DNA of 5,242 nucleotides. Origin: Cloacibacterium caeni_C (GTDB lineage: Bacteria; Bacteroidota; Bacteroidia; Flavobacteriales; Weeksellaceae). The position numbers and the translations under genes are program-made. The notes beneath the pieces were generated by a model. That model was given only the letters and a program-made list of their open reading frames with translations. It was not told the origin of the DNA and searched no databases. Location of the stretch: contig DITA01000129.1 in assembly GCA_002422665.1 (NCBI GenBank), positions 1-5,242 on the forward strand. The letters are read 5' to 3'. Below, piece by piece: positions 1 to 5,149 of the stretch (position 1 is its first letter; the number at the start of each line of letters is the position of its first letter).

Positions 1-19
1 TAAACCAATCAAAAGCCAT
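1..19 (-). CDS. accD: Probable acetyl-CoA carboxylase carboxyltransferase subunit beta, N-terminal six codons only
   Basis: Reading the minus strand from position 19, an ATG opens a frame encoding MAFDWF, and the window then ends. MAFDWF is how I remember the N-terminus of AccD in Chryseobacterium-like Flavobacteriia, where accD follows fbaA in the same direction. AccD is the zinc-containing carboxyltransferase subunit that, with AccA, transfers carboxyl from biotin to acetyl-CoA to make malonyl-CoA for fatty acid synthesis. The gene would begin 54 nt after the fbaA stop. No promoter box or terminator is visible in that spacer, so co-transcription with fbaA is likely. Six residues are weak evidence, and the call rests on remembered family sequence and gene order. 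Confidence 0.55.
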
Positions 20-73
20 AGTTATTTATTTAAGGTTAAAATTGAGGTTTCGAATTTAGTGAAATCTTTGATT

Positions 74-852
74 TTAGCCTAATGTATTTACGTTATTTAA
101 ATCTTCAAAGGCTTTTACCAATCTATTTACGAAAGTTTCTTCACCTTTTCTAATCCAAACTCTTGGGTCATAGAATTTTTTGTTTGGTTTTTCTTCACCT
201 TCTGGATTACCAATTTGAGTTCTTAAATACTCAATATTAGAATTCATGTAATCTCTAATTCCTTCTGTGTAAGCAAACTGAAGGTCTGTATCGATATTCA
301 TTTTGATAACTCCATAAGAAATCGCTTCTCTAATTTCTTCTAATGTAGAACCAGAACCACCGTGGAATACGAAGTTTACTGGTTTTTCAGAAGTTCCGAA
401 TTTTTCTTGTACATATTTTTGAGAATTGTCTAAGATTTTCGGAGTTAATTTCACGTTTCCTGGTTTGTAAACACCGTGAACGTTACCAAAAGCTGCAGCA
501 ATAGTAAATTCTGGAGAAATCGCTTTCAATCTTTCGTAAGCGTAAGCTACTTCGTCTGGCTGAGTGTATAATTTAGAAGAATCTACATCTGAGTTATCTA
601 CACCATCTTCTTCGCCACCAGTTACTCCTAATTCTATTTCTAGAGTCATGCCCATTTTAGCCATTCTTTCGAAATATTTAGTAGAAATGTCTAAATTTTC
701 TTCAATTGGTTCTTCTGATAAATCTAGCATGTGAGAAGAGAACAATGACTTACCAAAAGCTTTGTAATGCTCTTCGCTTGCGTCTAATAATCCATCAATC
801 CAAGGAAGTAATTTTTTAGCACAGTGGTCTGTGTGAAGAATTACGGTAGCTC
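74..852 (-). CDS. fbaA: Class II fructose-bisphosphate aldolase, partial (N-terminus lost in the assembly gap)
   Basis: Zinc-dependent aldolase that reversibly splits fructose 1,6-bisphosphate into dihydroxyacetone phosphate and glyceraldehyde 3-phosphate in cytosolic glycolysis and gluconeogenesis. 258 residues are readable, starting at the codon at 850-848 and ending with TAA at 74-76. They match the E. coli FbaA type closely. The first visible stretch holds ILHTDHCAKK, with the catalytic Asp and the first zinc-binding His (Asp109 and His110 in E. coli numbering). LFSSHMLDLSEE, TLEIELG and GGEEDGVDN follow. GNVHGVYKPGN and FHGGSGST carry the other two zinc-ligand histidines, and KMNIDTD belongs to the substrate phosphate site. 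The C-terminus PNKKFYDPRVWIRKGEE is typical. The family is about 355-359 residues long, so roughly the first 100 residues fall in the N run. A TTG at 745 lies inside the coding region and is not the start. The promoter is not visible. accD probably follows in the same transcript. Confidence 0.96.
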
Positions 853-972
853 NNNNNNNNNNNNNNNNNNNNNNNNNNNNNNNNNNNNNNNNNNNNNNNN
901 NNNNNNNNNNNNNNNNNNNNNNNNNNNNNNNNNNNNNNNNNNNNNNNNNNNNNNNNNNNNNNNNNNNNNNNN
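853..972. other. Assembly gap (120 Ns)
   Basis: This is an unbroken run of 120 Ns. On its left side the fbaA frame runs in at about residue 102 of a roughly 355-residue protein. On its right side lie the seven bases after the nadK stop codon. The missing fbaA N-terminus alone needs about 300 nt, plus any intergenic sequence, so the real gap is larger than the number of Ns. Open frames crossing the Ns are artefacts. Confidence 0.99.
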
Positions 973-979
973 ATTAATA

Positions 980-1846
980 CTAATTTCTTTTGTCTTTGCC
1001 CCACAGCAATTTCTGCCTTAAAGTTTTGAAAAAGCTCAAGTCTTTTGGGTGCATTAAGATCAGTTGGAAGTCGGCTTTTTTTACTGTAATCACATCATCA
1101 TTTTTCATGTGATAGAGTCTAGAATCTAGAGAAAGAGAATATTGTGGCACTCTGCTTTCTACTTTTAAGGTAATTTCTATATCGTCTCTTAAAACAATAG
1201 GTCTCACGTTAAGGTTGTGAGGCGAAATTGGCGTAAGCGAAAGAATTCCGTTTCCTGGTGAAATAATAGGGCCACCACAACTCAGTGAGTATGCGGTAGA
1301 ACCAGTAGGTGTAGAAATAATTAAACCATCTCCCCAATAATACGTAAGAAACTGCTCATTAATATGCGTTTCTATGGTAATCATAGAAGTGGTTTCGTTT
1401 CTAGAAACGCTCAAATCATTTAATGCATACGGAAAATCAATAGGAGTACCAGAAGAAGTAACGTGCAAAACGCTTCTTTTGCTCAAATTCATTTCTTTGG
1501 TGATGATTTCGTCTATGTGACTGAAGATTTCTTCTTTAGAAAAACTTGCCAAAAACCCTAATCTACCCGTGTTTACTCCGATGATGGGAATTTCTAATTC
1601 TTTGATAAAATTTAAGGCATTTAGAATGGTTCCGTCTCCTCCAAAACTGAAGAAAAAATCTATTTTTTCTTGTTTTACATCTTCGTAGTTAGAGAAAGTG
1701 GAGAATTCTTTAGAAAATTCTAAATCTTTGAAGAGCTGTTCATATATAATAGCTTTTACACCTCTTTTGTTAAGTTCTGATATAAACTTACTTAAGTATA
1801 AAAATGTATCTAAGTCTTTTTTCTGTGAATAAATGGCAGCTTTCAA
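980..1846 (-). CDS. nadK: NAD kinase
   Basis: Cytosolic enzyme that phosphorylates NAD+ with ATP (or polyphosphate in some members) to give NADP+, the only route to NADP. The 288-residue length is normal. Residues 69-73 are the GGDGT motif, and VNTGRLGFLA (91-100) follows. ALND (141-144) corresponds to the short NE/D motif that binds the nicotinamide ribose. GDGLIISTPTGSTAY (172-186) and SCGGPI (189-194) form the conserved glycine-rich core, and TPISPH (205-210) is also typical. The protein ends LLWGKDKRN, as I remember for Chryseobacterium-like relatives. The start is TTG at 1846: an in-frame TAA (the stop of the upstream CBS gene) lies 30 nt before it, and no ATG or GTG lies between. An A-rich AAAAAG stretch about 9 nt upstream is at best a weak ribosome-binding site. 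The gene follows the CBS gene in the same direction with no terminator between them, so they form an operon. What lies downstream is hidden by the gap. Confidence 0.96.
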   Translation of the reverse strand: MKAAIYSQKKDLDTFLYLSKFISELNKRGVKAIIYEQLFKDLEFSKEFSTFSNYEDVKQEKIDFFFSFGGDGTILNALNFIKELEIPIIGVNTGRLGFLASFSKEEIFSHIDEIITKEMNLSKRSVLHVTSSGTPIDFPYALNDLSVSRNETTSMITIETHINEQFLTYYWGDGLIISTPTGSTAYSLSCGGPIISPGNGILSLTPISPHNLNVRPIVLRDDIEITLKVESRVPQYSLSLDSRLYHMKNDDVITVKKADFQLILMHPKDLSFFKTLRQKLLWGKDKRN

Positions 1847-1876
1847 AATAAATCTTTTTATAAACTCAAAAATACA

Positions 1877-2530
1877 TTAAAATTCTAAATATTTTTGAAA
1901 ATATTGATATCGGTCTTTGATGAGGTCTTCTTTTTCGTCGTTATAAAATTTATGAACTACGTGATAACCAAATCGGTCGAAGGTTTCGTCTATTGAGCTT
2001 AAATTATCATGATTAATTTTCATGGTAACTTGTATTACATCATCATTTACATGACTGATGAACGCTCCGTAAAATTTAGAATTGTTGCTTTCTACAATTT
2101 TGGCAATTTCAGTCATCGAAAACGATTTTAAGTTGGTTTCTACCGTTAAAACCGCTCCGTTTTCAGAAAATAAAGGATATTTCGACAGTTCATTAAAAAC
2201 ATCATCGTAAGCAATGTATCCTAGATATTCTTCATTTTTATTGATGATGGGAATAATATTAGCATTAAAAGTGTAGAATAATTTTACAGTATCTAATACG
2301 GTTCCGCCTTCTAAAATAGCAAAACGTTCGATGTGAATAAGAAGTTCTTCTAAATTTTTATCTGGATTTTCTTCCAAAAATTCTTTGCAGATTCCTCCCA
2401 AAAAAAGATTGTTTTTTTGTACAAAAACATGGGTGAAACCAAATTCAGAGGCTATTTCTAGTGCTTCTTCTGCTGATGAATCAACTTCAAAAGCGGGAAA
2501 ATCTTTGGATATGTATTCAGAAATTAACAT
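1877..2530 (-). CDS. CBS-pair protein with C-terminal ACT-like region, partner of nadK
   Basis: 217 residues starting MLISEYISKDFPAFEV. Residues about 1-120 look like two tandem CBS domains: ISKDFPAFEV begins the first, and FAILEGGTVLDTVKLF with NIIPIINKNEEYLGYIAYDDVFN (in two parts, about 70-113) forms the second. CBS pairs usually bind adenine nucleotides such as AMP, ATP or NAD and act as sensors. Residues about 125-195, from VLTVETNL through MTEIAKIVESNNSKF and VIQVTMKIN to FDRFGYHVV, have the strand-helix-strand-strand-helix-strand feel of an ACT-like fold. No catalytic motif is visible. I chose the ATG at 2530 over a TTG 27 nt upstream because a perfect TAnnTTTG promoter box sits at 2535-2542, inside the longer version. 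The gene precedes nadK by 30 nt, suggesting regulation linked to nucleotide or NAD(P) status; that role is inference only. Confidence 0.85.
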   Translation of the reverse strand: MLISEYISKDFPAFEVDSSAEEALEIASEFGFTHVFVQKNNLFLGGICKEFLEENPDKNLEELLIHIERFAILEGGTVLDTVKLFYTFNANIIPIINKNEEYLGYIAYDDVFNELSKYPLFSENGAVLTVETNLKSFSMTEIAKIVESNNSKFYGAFISHVNDDVIQVTMKINHDNLSSIDETFDRFGYHVVHKFYNDEKEDLIKDRYQYFQKYLEF

Positions 2531-2534
2531 GTTG

Positions 2535-2542
2535 CAAAGGTA
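2535..2542 (-). promoter_or_regulatory. Promoter -7 box for the CBS-nadK operon
   Basis: On the minus strand the bases read TACCTTTG, a full match to the Bacteroidetes -7 consensus TAnnTTTG. Only a partial -33 element (TTT instead of TTG) is found 21 nt upstream. The box ends four bases before the ATG, so transcription would start at or almost at the start codon and give a leaderless or nearly leaderless mRNA. It also argues against the longer TTG-started version of the protein. Confidence 0.55.
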
Positions 2543-2598
2543 ATTAATTCTTATCAATCAGCTAAATGACGGAAATCATAAAAAATTTTCAAACATTT

Positions 2599-2630
2599 TT
2601 GAATTTTATTGAAAAAAAATTTTATCTTTG
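2599..2630 (+). promoter_or_regulatory. Plus-strand promoter in the CBS-transporter intergenic region
   Basis: TTG at 2599-2601, a 21-nt spacer and TATCTTTG at 2623-2630 match the Bacteroidetes housekeeping promoter in both elements. The spacing is identical to that of the tRNA promoter at 4904-4935. The expected transcription start is near 2636-2638. No plus-strand protein gene follows. Instead a terminator hairpin lies about 30 nt downstream, which points to a short non-coding transcript. Confidence 0.55.
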
Positions 2631-2636
2631 TCACCT

Positions 2637-2704
2637 TTCATTTTTACTTTTTATTAGATTTATTTCAAACTGCATTGCTTCTTAAGGGGTTATGCAGTTT
2701 TTTT
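2637..2704 (+). ncRNA. Candidate short RNA of about 68 nt, unknown family
   Basis: The segment between the expected start of the plus-strand promoter and the end of the terminator T-run would be a transcript of about 68 nt. Its 5' half is U-rich and shows no obvious structure. Its 3' half is the terminator hairpin, with a 16-nt loop containing TTAAGGGG. I see no credible open reading frame and recognise no RNA family. It could also be the leftover leader of a divergent gene that has been displaced: as I remember, pdxJ often lies divergently from the CBS gene in Flavobacteriia, and it is absent here. Existence of the transcript is inferred only from the promoter-terminator pair. Confidence 0.3.
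2667..2704 (+). terminator. Intrinsic terminator, plus-strand orientation
   Basis: The arms AAACTGCAT (2667-2675) and ATGCAGTTT (2692-2700) form a perfect 9-bp stem around a 16-nt loop, and seven Ts run through 2698-2704. On the minus strand the hairpin is followed by GAAATA rather than a T tract, so it would work poorly for the transporter gene, which ends 12 nt away at 2716. Polarity favours ending a plus-strand transcript. Confidence 0.6.
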
Positions 2705-2715
2705 ATGTAAAAATG

Positions 2716-3591
2716 CTAGCTTTTTTTCTTTCTCAGAAAAATTAATCCTCCTAGAATAATTGCACCACCTATTCCTTGTAAAAAAGTAAAACTTTCTCCG
2801 TCGATTATTCCCCAAGCTACCGCTACAATTGGCATTAATAAAGTTACTGTAGACGCAAATAGCGGATTAGAAACGCTCATTAATCTGTACTGAAGCATCA
2901 TGGCCAGTCCAGTTCCGAAGATAGATAAAGTCGCTACAAATCCTAGTCCTATCATGTTTTCTCTTGTAAAAGAAAACTCGTGGAAGAAATTTGAGAAATA
3001 TAAAGCCAATAAAGATGGTAAAAATAAAACGTAGAAAAATACAAATGAGGACAGAAGTTTTGCAGGAATGTGGGTGAGTTTTGCGCCAACTGTAGTTACG
3101 CTTACAGCGTACAAGAAAGCAGCAAAAAGCAACAGTCCTATATAAAATAAGTGTTCTGTATTATTGTCATGTCCTGAATTCATTAATAAAATCACCCCAA
3201 AGAAACTGATGACAATTCCCAAAATTTGTCGAGTAGTAGTTTTAGTTTTCCAAAATGCTGCACCTACTATAATCACAAAAAGTGGCATCGTAGAATTGAT
3301 GATTCCGGCAATACTGCTGCTGACTTTGGTTTCCGCAATAGGAAATAAGAACATGGGAATAAAATTTCCACAAAGTGCTGCAATAATGAGCCATTTTAGA
3401 TGTGATTTAGGAAACTTTTTGATGTTTAACAAAGCGATCGGCGAGAGTAAAACCCCAGAAATAAGAACTCTAAGCGCTCCTACTTGATAAGGATTAAAAT
3501 GTTCTAGCGATTTTTTTATCAAAATAAAAGAAGAGCCCCAAATCAGAGAGAGCAATACCAATAAAATCCATTTTTCTTTTTCAGGGTTCAT
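2716..3591 (-). CDS. EamA-family (drug/metabolite transporter superfamily) membrane protein
   Basis: Inner-membrane protein of 291 residues with about ten hydrophobic segments, the standard size and layout for two tandem EamA domains (roughly residues 9-138 and 148-287). The first half has the family's LIWGSSFILIKKSL near the N-terminus, ALRVLISG (39-46), and AGIINSTMPLFVIIVGAAF (95-113). The second half repeats the pattern with LLMPIVAVAWGIIDGE (251-266) before the last helix. The protein ends in the positively charged RKKKS, expected to face the cytoplasm. Members export amino acids, nucleosides or drugs, or import metabolites; the substrate cannot be told from sequence. The ATG at 3591 is preceded by an A-rich tract with no Shine-Dalgarno sequence. 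The gene lies 105 nt downstream of aat in the same direction. No TAnnTTTG box is visible between them, so it probably depends on the aat promoter. Confidence 0.9.
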   Translation of the reverse strand: MNPEKEKWILLVLLSLIWGSSFILIKKSLEHFNPYQVGALRVLISGVLLSPIALLNIKKFPKSHLKWLIIAALCGNFIPMFLFPIAETKVSSSIAGIINSTMPLFVIIVGAAFWKTKTTTRQILGIVISFFGVILLMNSGHDNNTEHLFYIGLLLFAAFLYAVSVTTVGAKLTHIPAKLLSSFVFFYVLFLPSLLALYFSNFFHEFSFTRENMIGLGFVATLSIFGTGLAMMLQYRLMSVSNPLFASTVTLLMPIVAVAWGIIDGESFTFLQGIGGAIILGGLIFLRKKKS

Positions 3592-3607
3592 ATTTTTTTT
3601 ATTTTTT

Positions 3608-3692
3608 GGGCGCCAATTTCCTCGTTCCGCTCTCGCTTTTTTAAAATTTGTTAATTTTAAAAAGAGCTCCGCTCAACTCGGGGCGCAATTTC
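3608..3692. repeat. GC-rich intergenic repeat-like element between aat and the transporter gene
   Basis: An 85-nt island contains GC-rich blocks unlike the surrounding AT-rich spacer. It is bounded by near-identical direct repeats, GGGCGCCAATTTC (3608-3620) and GGGCGCAATTTC (3681-3692). Inside lie a second direct repeat, TCCGCTC (3626-3632 and 3668-3674), and a central AT-rich inverted repeat (3636-3648 with 3653-3664, loop TGTT). Neither strand has a T-run after the hairpin, so it is not an ordinary intrinsic terminator. The symmetry suggests a dispersed intergenic repeat (REP-like) or a structured RNA segment. Copy number elsewhere in the genome is unknown. Confidence 0.5.
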
Positions 3693-3696
3693 TTTA

Positions 3697-4359
3697 TCAT
3701 TTTACGTTCTCGTCTGAGAAATTTTGTTTTAAAATTTTCAGAAACTCCCTTTTAGGAATTTCTTTAGCACCTAAAGAAGCTAAATGCTCTGTGTAAACTT
3801 GGCAATCAATCAGCTGATATTGACTTTTATATTTTTCTACAAAATAAATGAAACCCGCTTTACTTGCATTACTCACTTTGGCAAACATGCTTTCTCCACA
3901 GAAGATATGACCTAAATCTACACCATATAAACCTCCCACTAATTCATCATTTTCCCAAACTTCTACGCTTTTGGTTTTGCCATAACGATGCAGAGTGCTA
4001 TAAGATTTTATCATTTCATCGGTAATCCATGTTCCGTCTTGTCCTTTTCTTTCTGCGGCTTGGCAATTTTTCATCACTTCTTCGAAACATTTATTTTCGG
4101 TAAAAGTAAATTTTCCCTCTCGCAGAATTTTCTTCATGGATTTAGAAATTTTCAAATCTTCTGGAAATAATACGAATCTAGGATCAGGACACCACCACAA
4201 AATATCATCTTCAGGATTAAACCACGGGAAAATCCCGTTTTGATAAGCAAACCAGATTCTTTCTGGAGATAAATCACCGCCCATTGCCAATAATCCTCCT
4301 TCAAAATTATACAAAGCAGGGTCTGGAAAAGCAATTTCTTCGGAATCTAGTAGAAACAT
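3697..4359 (-). CDS. aat: Leucyl/phenylalanyl-tRNA-protein transferase
   Basis: Cytosolic enzyme of the bacterial N-end rule. It transfers Leu or Phe from charged tRNA to proteins beginning with Arg or Lys, marking them for ClpS and ClpAP. The 220 residues cover a complete family member. FPDPALYNFEGGLLAMGGDL (11-30) is followed by AYQNGIFPWF (38-47) and WWCPDPRFVL (55-64). GTWITDEMI (109-117), SVEVWENDELVGGLYGVDLG (131-150) and IFCGESMF (152-159) make up the catalytic core; Glu156 here corresponds to the essential Glu of the E. coli enzyme. LIDCQ (183-187) supplies the conserved Asp and Gln, and HLASLGA (192-198) follows. The ATG start at 4359 is well supported because homology begins within about ten residues. 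The DUF3127 gene lies upstream in the same direction, but a terminator hairpin separates them and ends about 16 nt before this start. A promoter box overlapping that hairpin probably drives aat. Confidence 0.97.
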   Translation of the reverse strand: MFLLDSEEIAFPDPALYNFEGGLLAMGGDLSPERIWFAYQNGIFPWFNPEDDILWWCPDPRFVLFPEDLKISKSMKKILREGKFTFTENKCFEEVMKNCQAAERKGQDGTWITDEMIKSYSTLHRYGKTKSVEVWENDELVGGLYGVDLGHIFCGESMFAKVSNASKAGFIYFVEKYKSQYQLIDCQVYTEHLASLGAKEIPKREFLKILKQNFSDENVK

Positions 4360-4369
4360 ATCTTATTTT

Positions 4370-4403
4370 AAAAACGAAATCCCACTTATTAAAGTAGGAT
4401 TTC
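4370..4403 (-). terminator. Intrinsic terminator after the DUF3127 gene
   Basis: On the minus strand GAAATCCTACTT (4403-4392) and AAGTGGGATTTC (4387-4376) form a 12-bp stem with a single G-T pair and a four-base loop. GTTTTT follows (4375-4370). On the plus strand no T-run follows, so orientation is minus. It begins 23 nt after the DUF3127 stop and should end that transcript. The T-run stops only 10 nt before the aat start codon, so aat must have its own promoter or rely on read-through. Confidence 0.75.
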
Positions 4404-4410
4404 AAATGTA
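4403..4410 (-). promoter_or_regulatory. Probable -7 box of the aat promoter, overlapping the terminator
   Basis: The minus strand reads TACATTTG, a full match to TAnnTTTG, and its last base is the first base of the terminator stem. No clear TTG is seen at the -33 position (TTT with a 20-nt spacer), so strength is uncertain. A start five to seven bases downstream would lie within the 5' arm of the hairpin. An aat transcript begun there would lack part of that arm and escape the terminator. Confidence 0.45.
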
Positions 4411-4426
4411 TAAAATTTCTATTATT

Positions 4427-4807
4427 TTAGAAAGGTAAATCGTCATCACCTTCGTCTGCGAAAGGATTTTCGTTTGTTGTAGCTGGAGTAGCCGCTGCAG
4501 ATGGAGCAGCATAAGTAGGTTGAGCACCGTTATCAGCTACTTTTTCTAATCTCCAAGCCGTAATAGAGTTGAAATATTTTACTTCACCTTGTGGGTTAGT
4601 CCACTCTCTACCTCTAATATTGATTCCTAATTTTACAGTTTCGCCTTCAGAAACATTATCTAATAAATTAATTTTATCTGATAAAAATTCTATTGAAATA
4701 GGCTGAGGATATTGTTCCTGAGTCAATAAAACCATTTCTCTTTTTTGAAAACCACTTGCAAATGTCTGGGTATCAAATATTTTCTTAACCGTTCCTTGTA
4801 ATTCCAT
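4427..4807 (-). CDS. DUF3127 family protein with SSB-like acidic C-terminal tip
   Basis: 126 residues. The core (about 1-90) begins MELQGTVKKIFDTQTFASGFQ, read here in two parts as MELQGTVKKI and FDTQTFASGFQKRE, and contains PISIEFLSDKINLLD (36-50) and VKLGINIRGREWTNPQGE (58-75). This is the pattern of the Bacteroidetes DUF3127 family, a small beta-rich domain that I expect to be an OB fold. Residues 91-112 are a flexible Ala/Pro/Thr-rich linker. The tail is NPFADEGDDDLPF, which closely resembles the C-terminal tip of bacterial single-stranded DNA-binding proteins (consensus DDDIPF). The function is unknown; core, linker and tip together suggest a nucleic-acid-binding accessory protein, which is inference. 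The ATG at 4807 is supported by the family's N-terminus. A terminator closes the gene at 4370-4403. No convincing promoter is seen upstream, only imperfect boxes such as TACTTTTA at 4826-4833. Confidence 0.88.
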   Translation of the reverse strand: MELQGTVKKIFDTQTFASGFQKREMVLLTQEQYPQPISIEFLSDKINLLDNVSEGETVKLGINIRGREWTNPQGEVKYFNSITAWRLEKVADNGAQPTYAAPSAAATPATTNENPFADEGDDDLPF

Positions 4808-4971
4808 ATCTATTAATCTTAAAGTTGTAAAAGTAATAAAAACAGAAACAAAAATCTAATTTCTAAGTTTTTTTTTCAAAAAATAAAATTTTTCAAAAAA
4901 AAGTTGTGAACATTAGGAAAAAGTTTCTATATTTGCACTCACAAAAAACGAACAAAGTTCTTTAAATACTA
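4808..4971. other. Divergent intergenic region between the DUF3127 gene and the tRNA cluster
   Basis: This 164-nt, very AT-rich stretch separates the minus-strand DUF3127 gene from the plus-strand tRNA operon. It holds the tRNA promoter at 4904-4935 and several long A or T runs around 4868-4902 that could act as upstream elements. I see no open reading frame, hairpin or operator with clear symmetry. Confidence 0.6.
4904..4935 (+). promoter_or_regulatory. Promoter of the tRNA-Leu/Gly/Leu operon
   Basis: TTG at 4904-4906, a 21-nt spacer and TATATTTG at 4928-4935 form a complete Bacteroidetes-type promoter. Transcription should begin near 4941, about 30 nt before the first tRNA. Dense A-tracts lie directly upstream (about 4877-4902), as expected for a strong stable-RNA promoter. 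No other promoter is visible between the tRNA genes, so the three are probably cut from one precursor. Confidence 0.75.
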
Positions 4972-5053
4972 GCGGATGTGGTGTAATTGGTAGCCACGCC
5001 AGACTTAGGATCTGGTGCCGTGAGGCGTGGGGGTTCGAGTCCCTTCATCCGCA
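4972..5053 (+). tRNA. tRNA-Leu (anticodon UAG)
   Basis: 82 nt. The acceptor stem is GCGGATG (4972-4978) with CATCCGC (5046-5052), and the discriminator base is A. The anticodon stem CCAGA/TCTGG encloses the loop CTTAGGA, with TAG at 5006-5008, reading CUN leucine codons. A long variable arm with GCC/GGC pairing marks it as a class II tRNA. The T arm has the loop TTCGAGT on a stem with two G-U pairs at its base (5029-5033 with 5041-5045). CCA is not encoded. Confidence 0.96.
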
Positions 5054-5067
5054 CACGAAATAGAAAT

Positions 5068-5140
5068 GCGAAAATAGCTCAGCTGGTAGAGCACAACCTT
5101 GCCAAGGTTGGGGTCGCGGGTTCGAATCCCGTTTTTCGCT
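5068..5140 (+). tRNA. tRNA-Gly (anticodon GCC)
   Basis: 73 nt. The acceptor stem GCGAAAA (5068-5074) pairs with TTTTCGC (5133-5139), and the discriminator is T, as is usual for tRNA-Gly. The anticodon stem CAACC/GGTTG encloses TTGCCAA, with GCC at 5101-5103, reading GGC and GGU. The T arm is GCGGG-TTCGAAT-CCCGT. CCA is not encoded. It lies 14 nt after the first tRNA-Leu. Confidence 0.97.
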
Positions 5141-5149
5141 CTCCATTTT

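Noticed and set aside
816..1021. Open frames on both strands across the N run
   Set aside because: They consist mainly of unknown residues and overlap fbaA and nadK in other frames. They exist only because Ns contain no stop codons.
2531..2557. Nine-residue N-terminal extension of the CBS protein from TTG
   Set aside because: A full -7 promoter box lies within it, and the internal ATG matches where the conserved sequence begins.
2692..2745. Possible 17-codon plus-strand peptide starting in the terminator hairpin
   Set aside because: Its ATG is within the 3' arm of the hairpin and the frame runs antisense into the transporter gene; the transcript should end before it.
3164..3487. 107-codon plus-strand frame inside the transporter gene
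   Set aside because: It is antisense to a clear membrane protein gene. Its composition mirrors the hydrophobic helices on the other strand, and there is no promoter or family resemblance.
3636..3664. AT-rich hairpin before the transporter gene as an intrinsic terminator
   Set aside because: The stem contains almost no GC and no T-run follows on either strand; it is better explained as part of the repeat-like element.
3988..4334. Two 60-codon frames within aat (one on each strand)
   Set aside because: Both are shadows of the well-supported aat frame, with no motif of their own.
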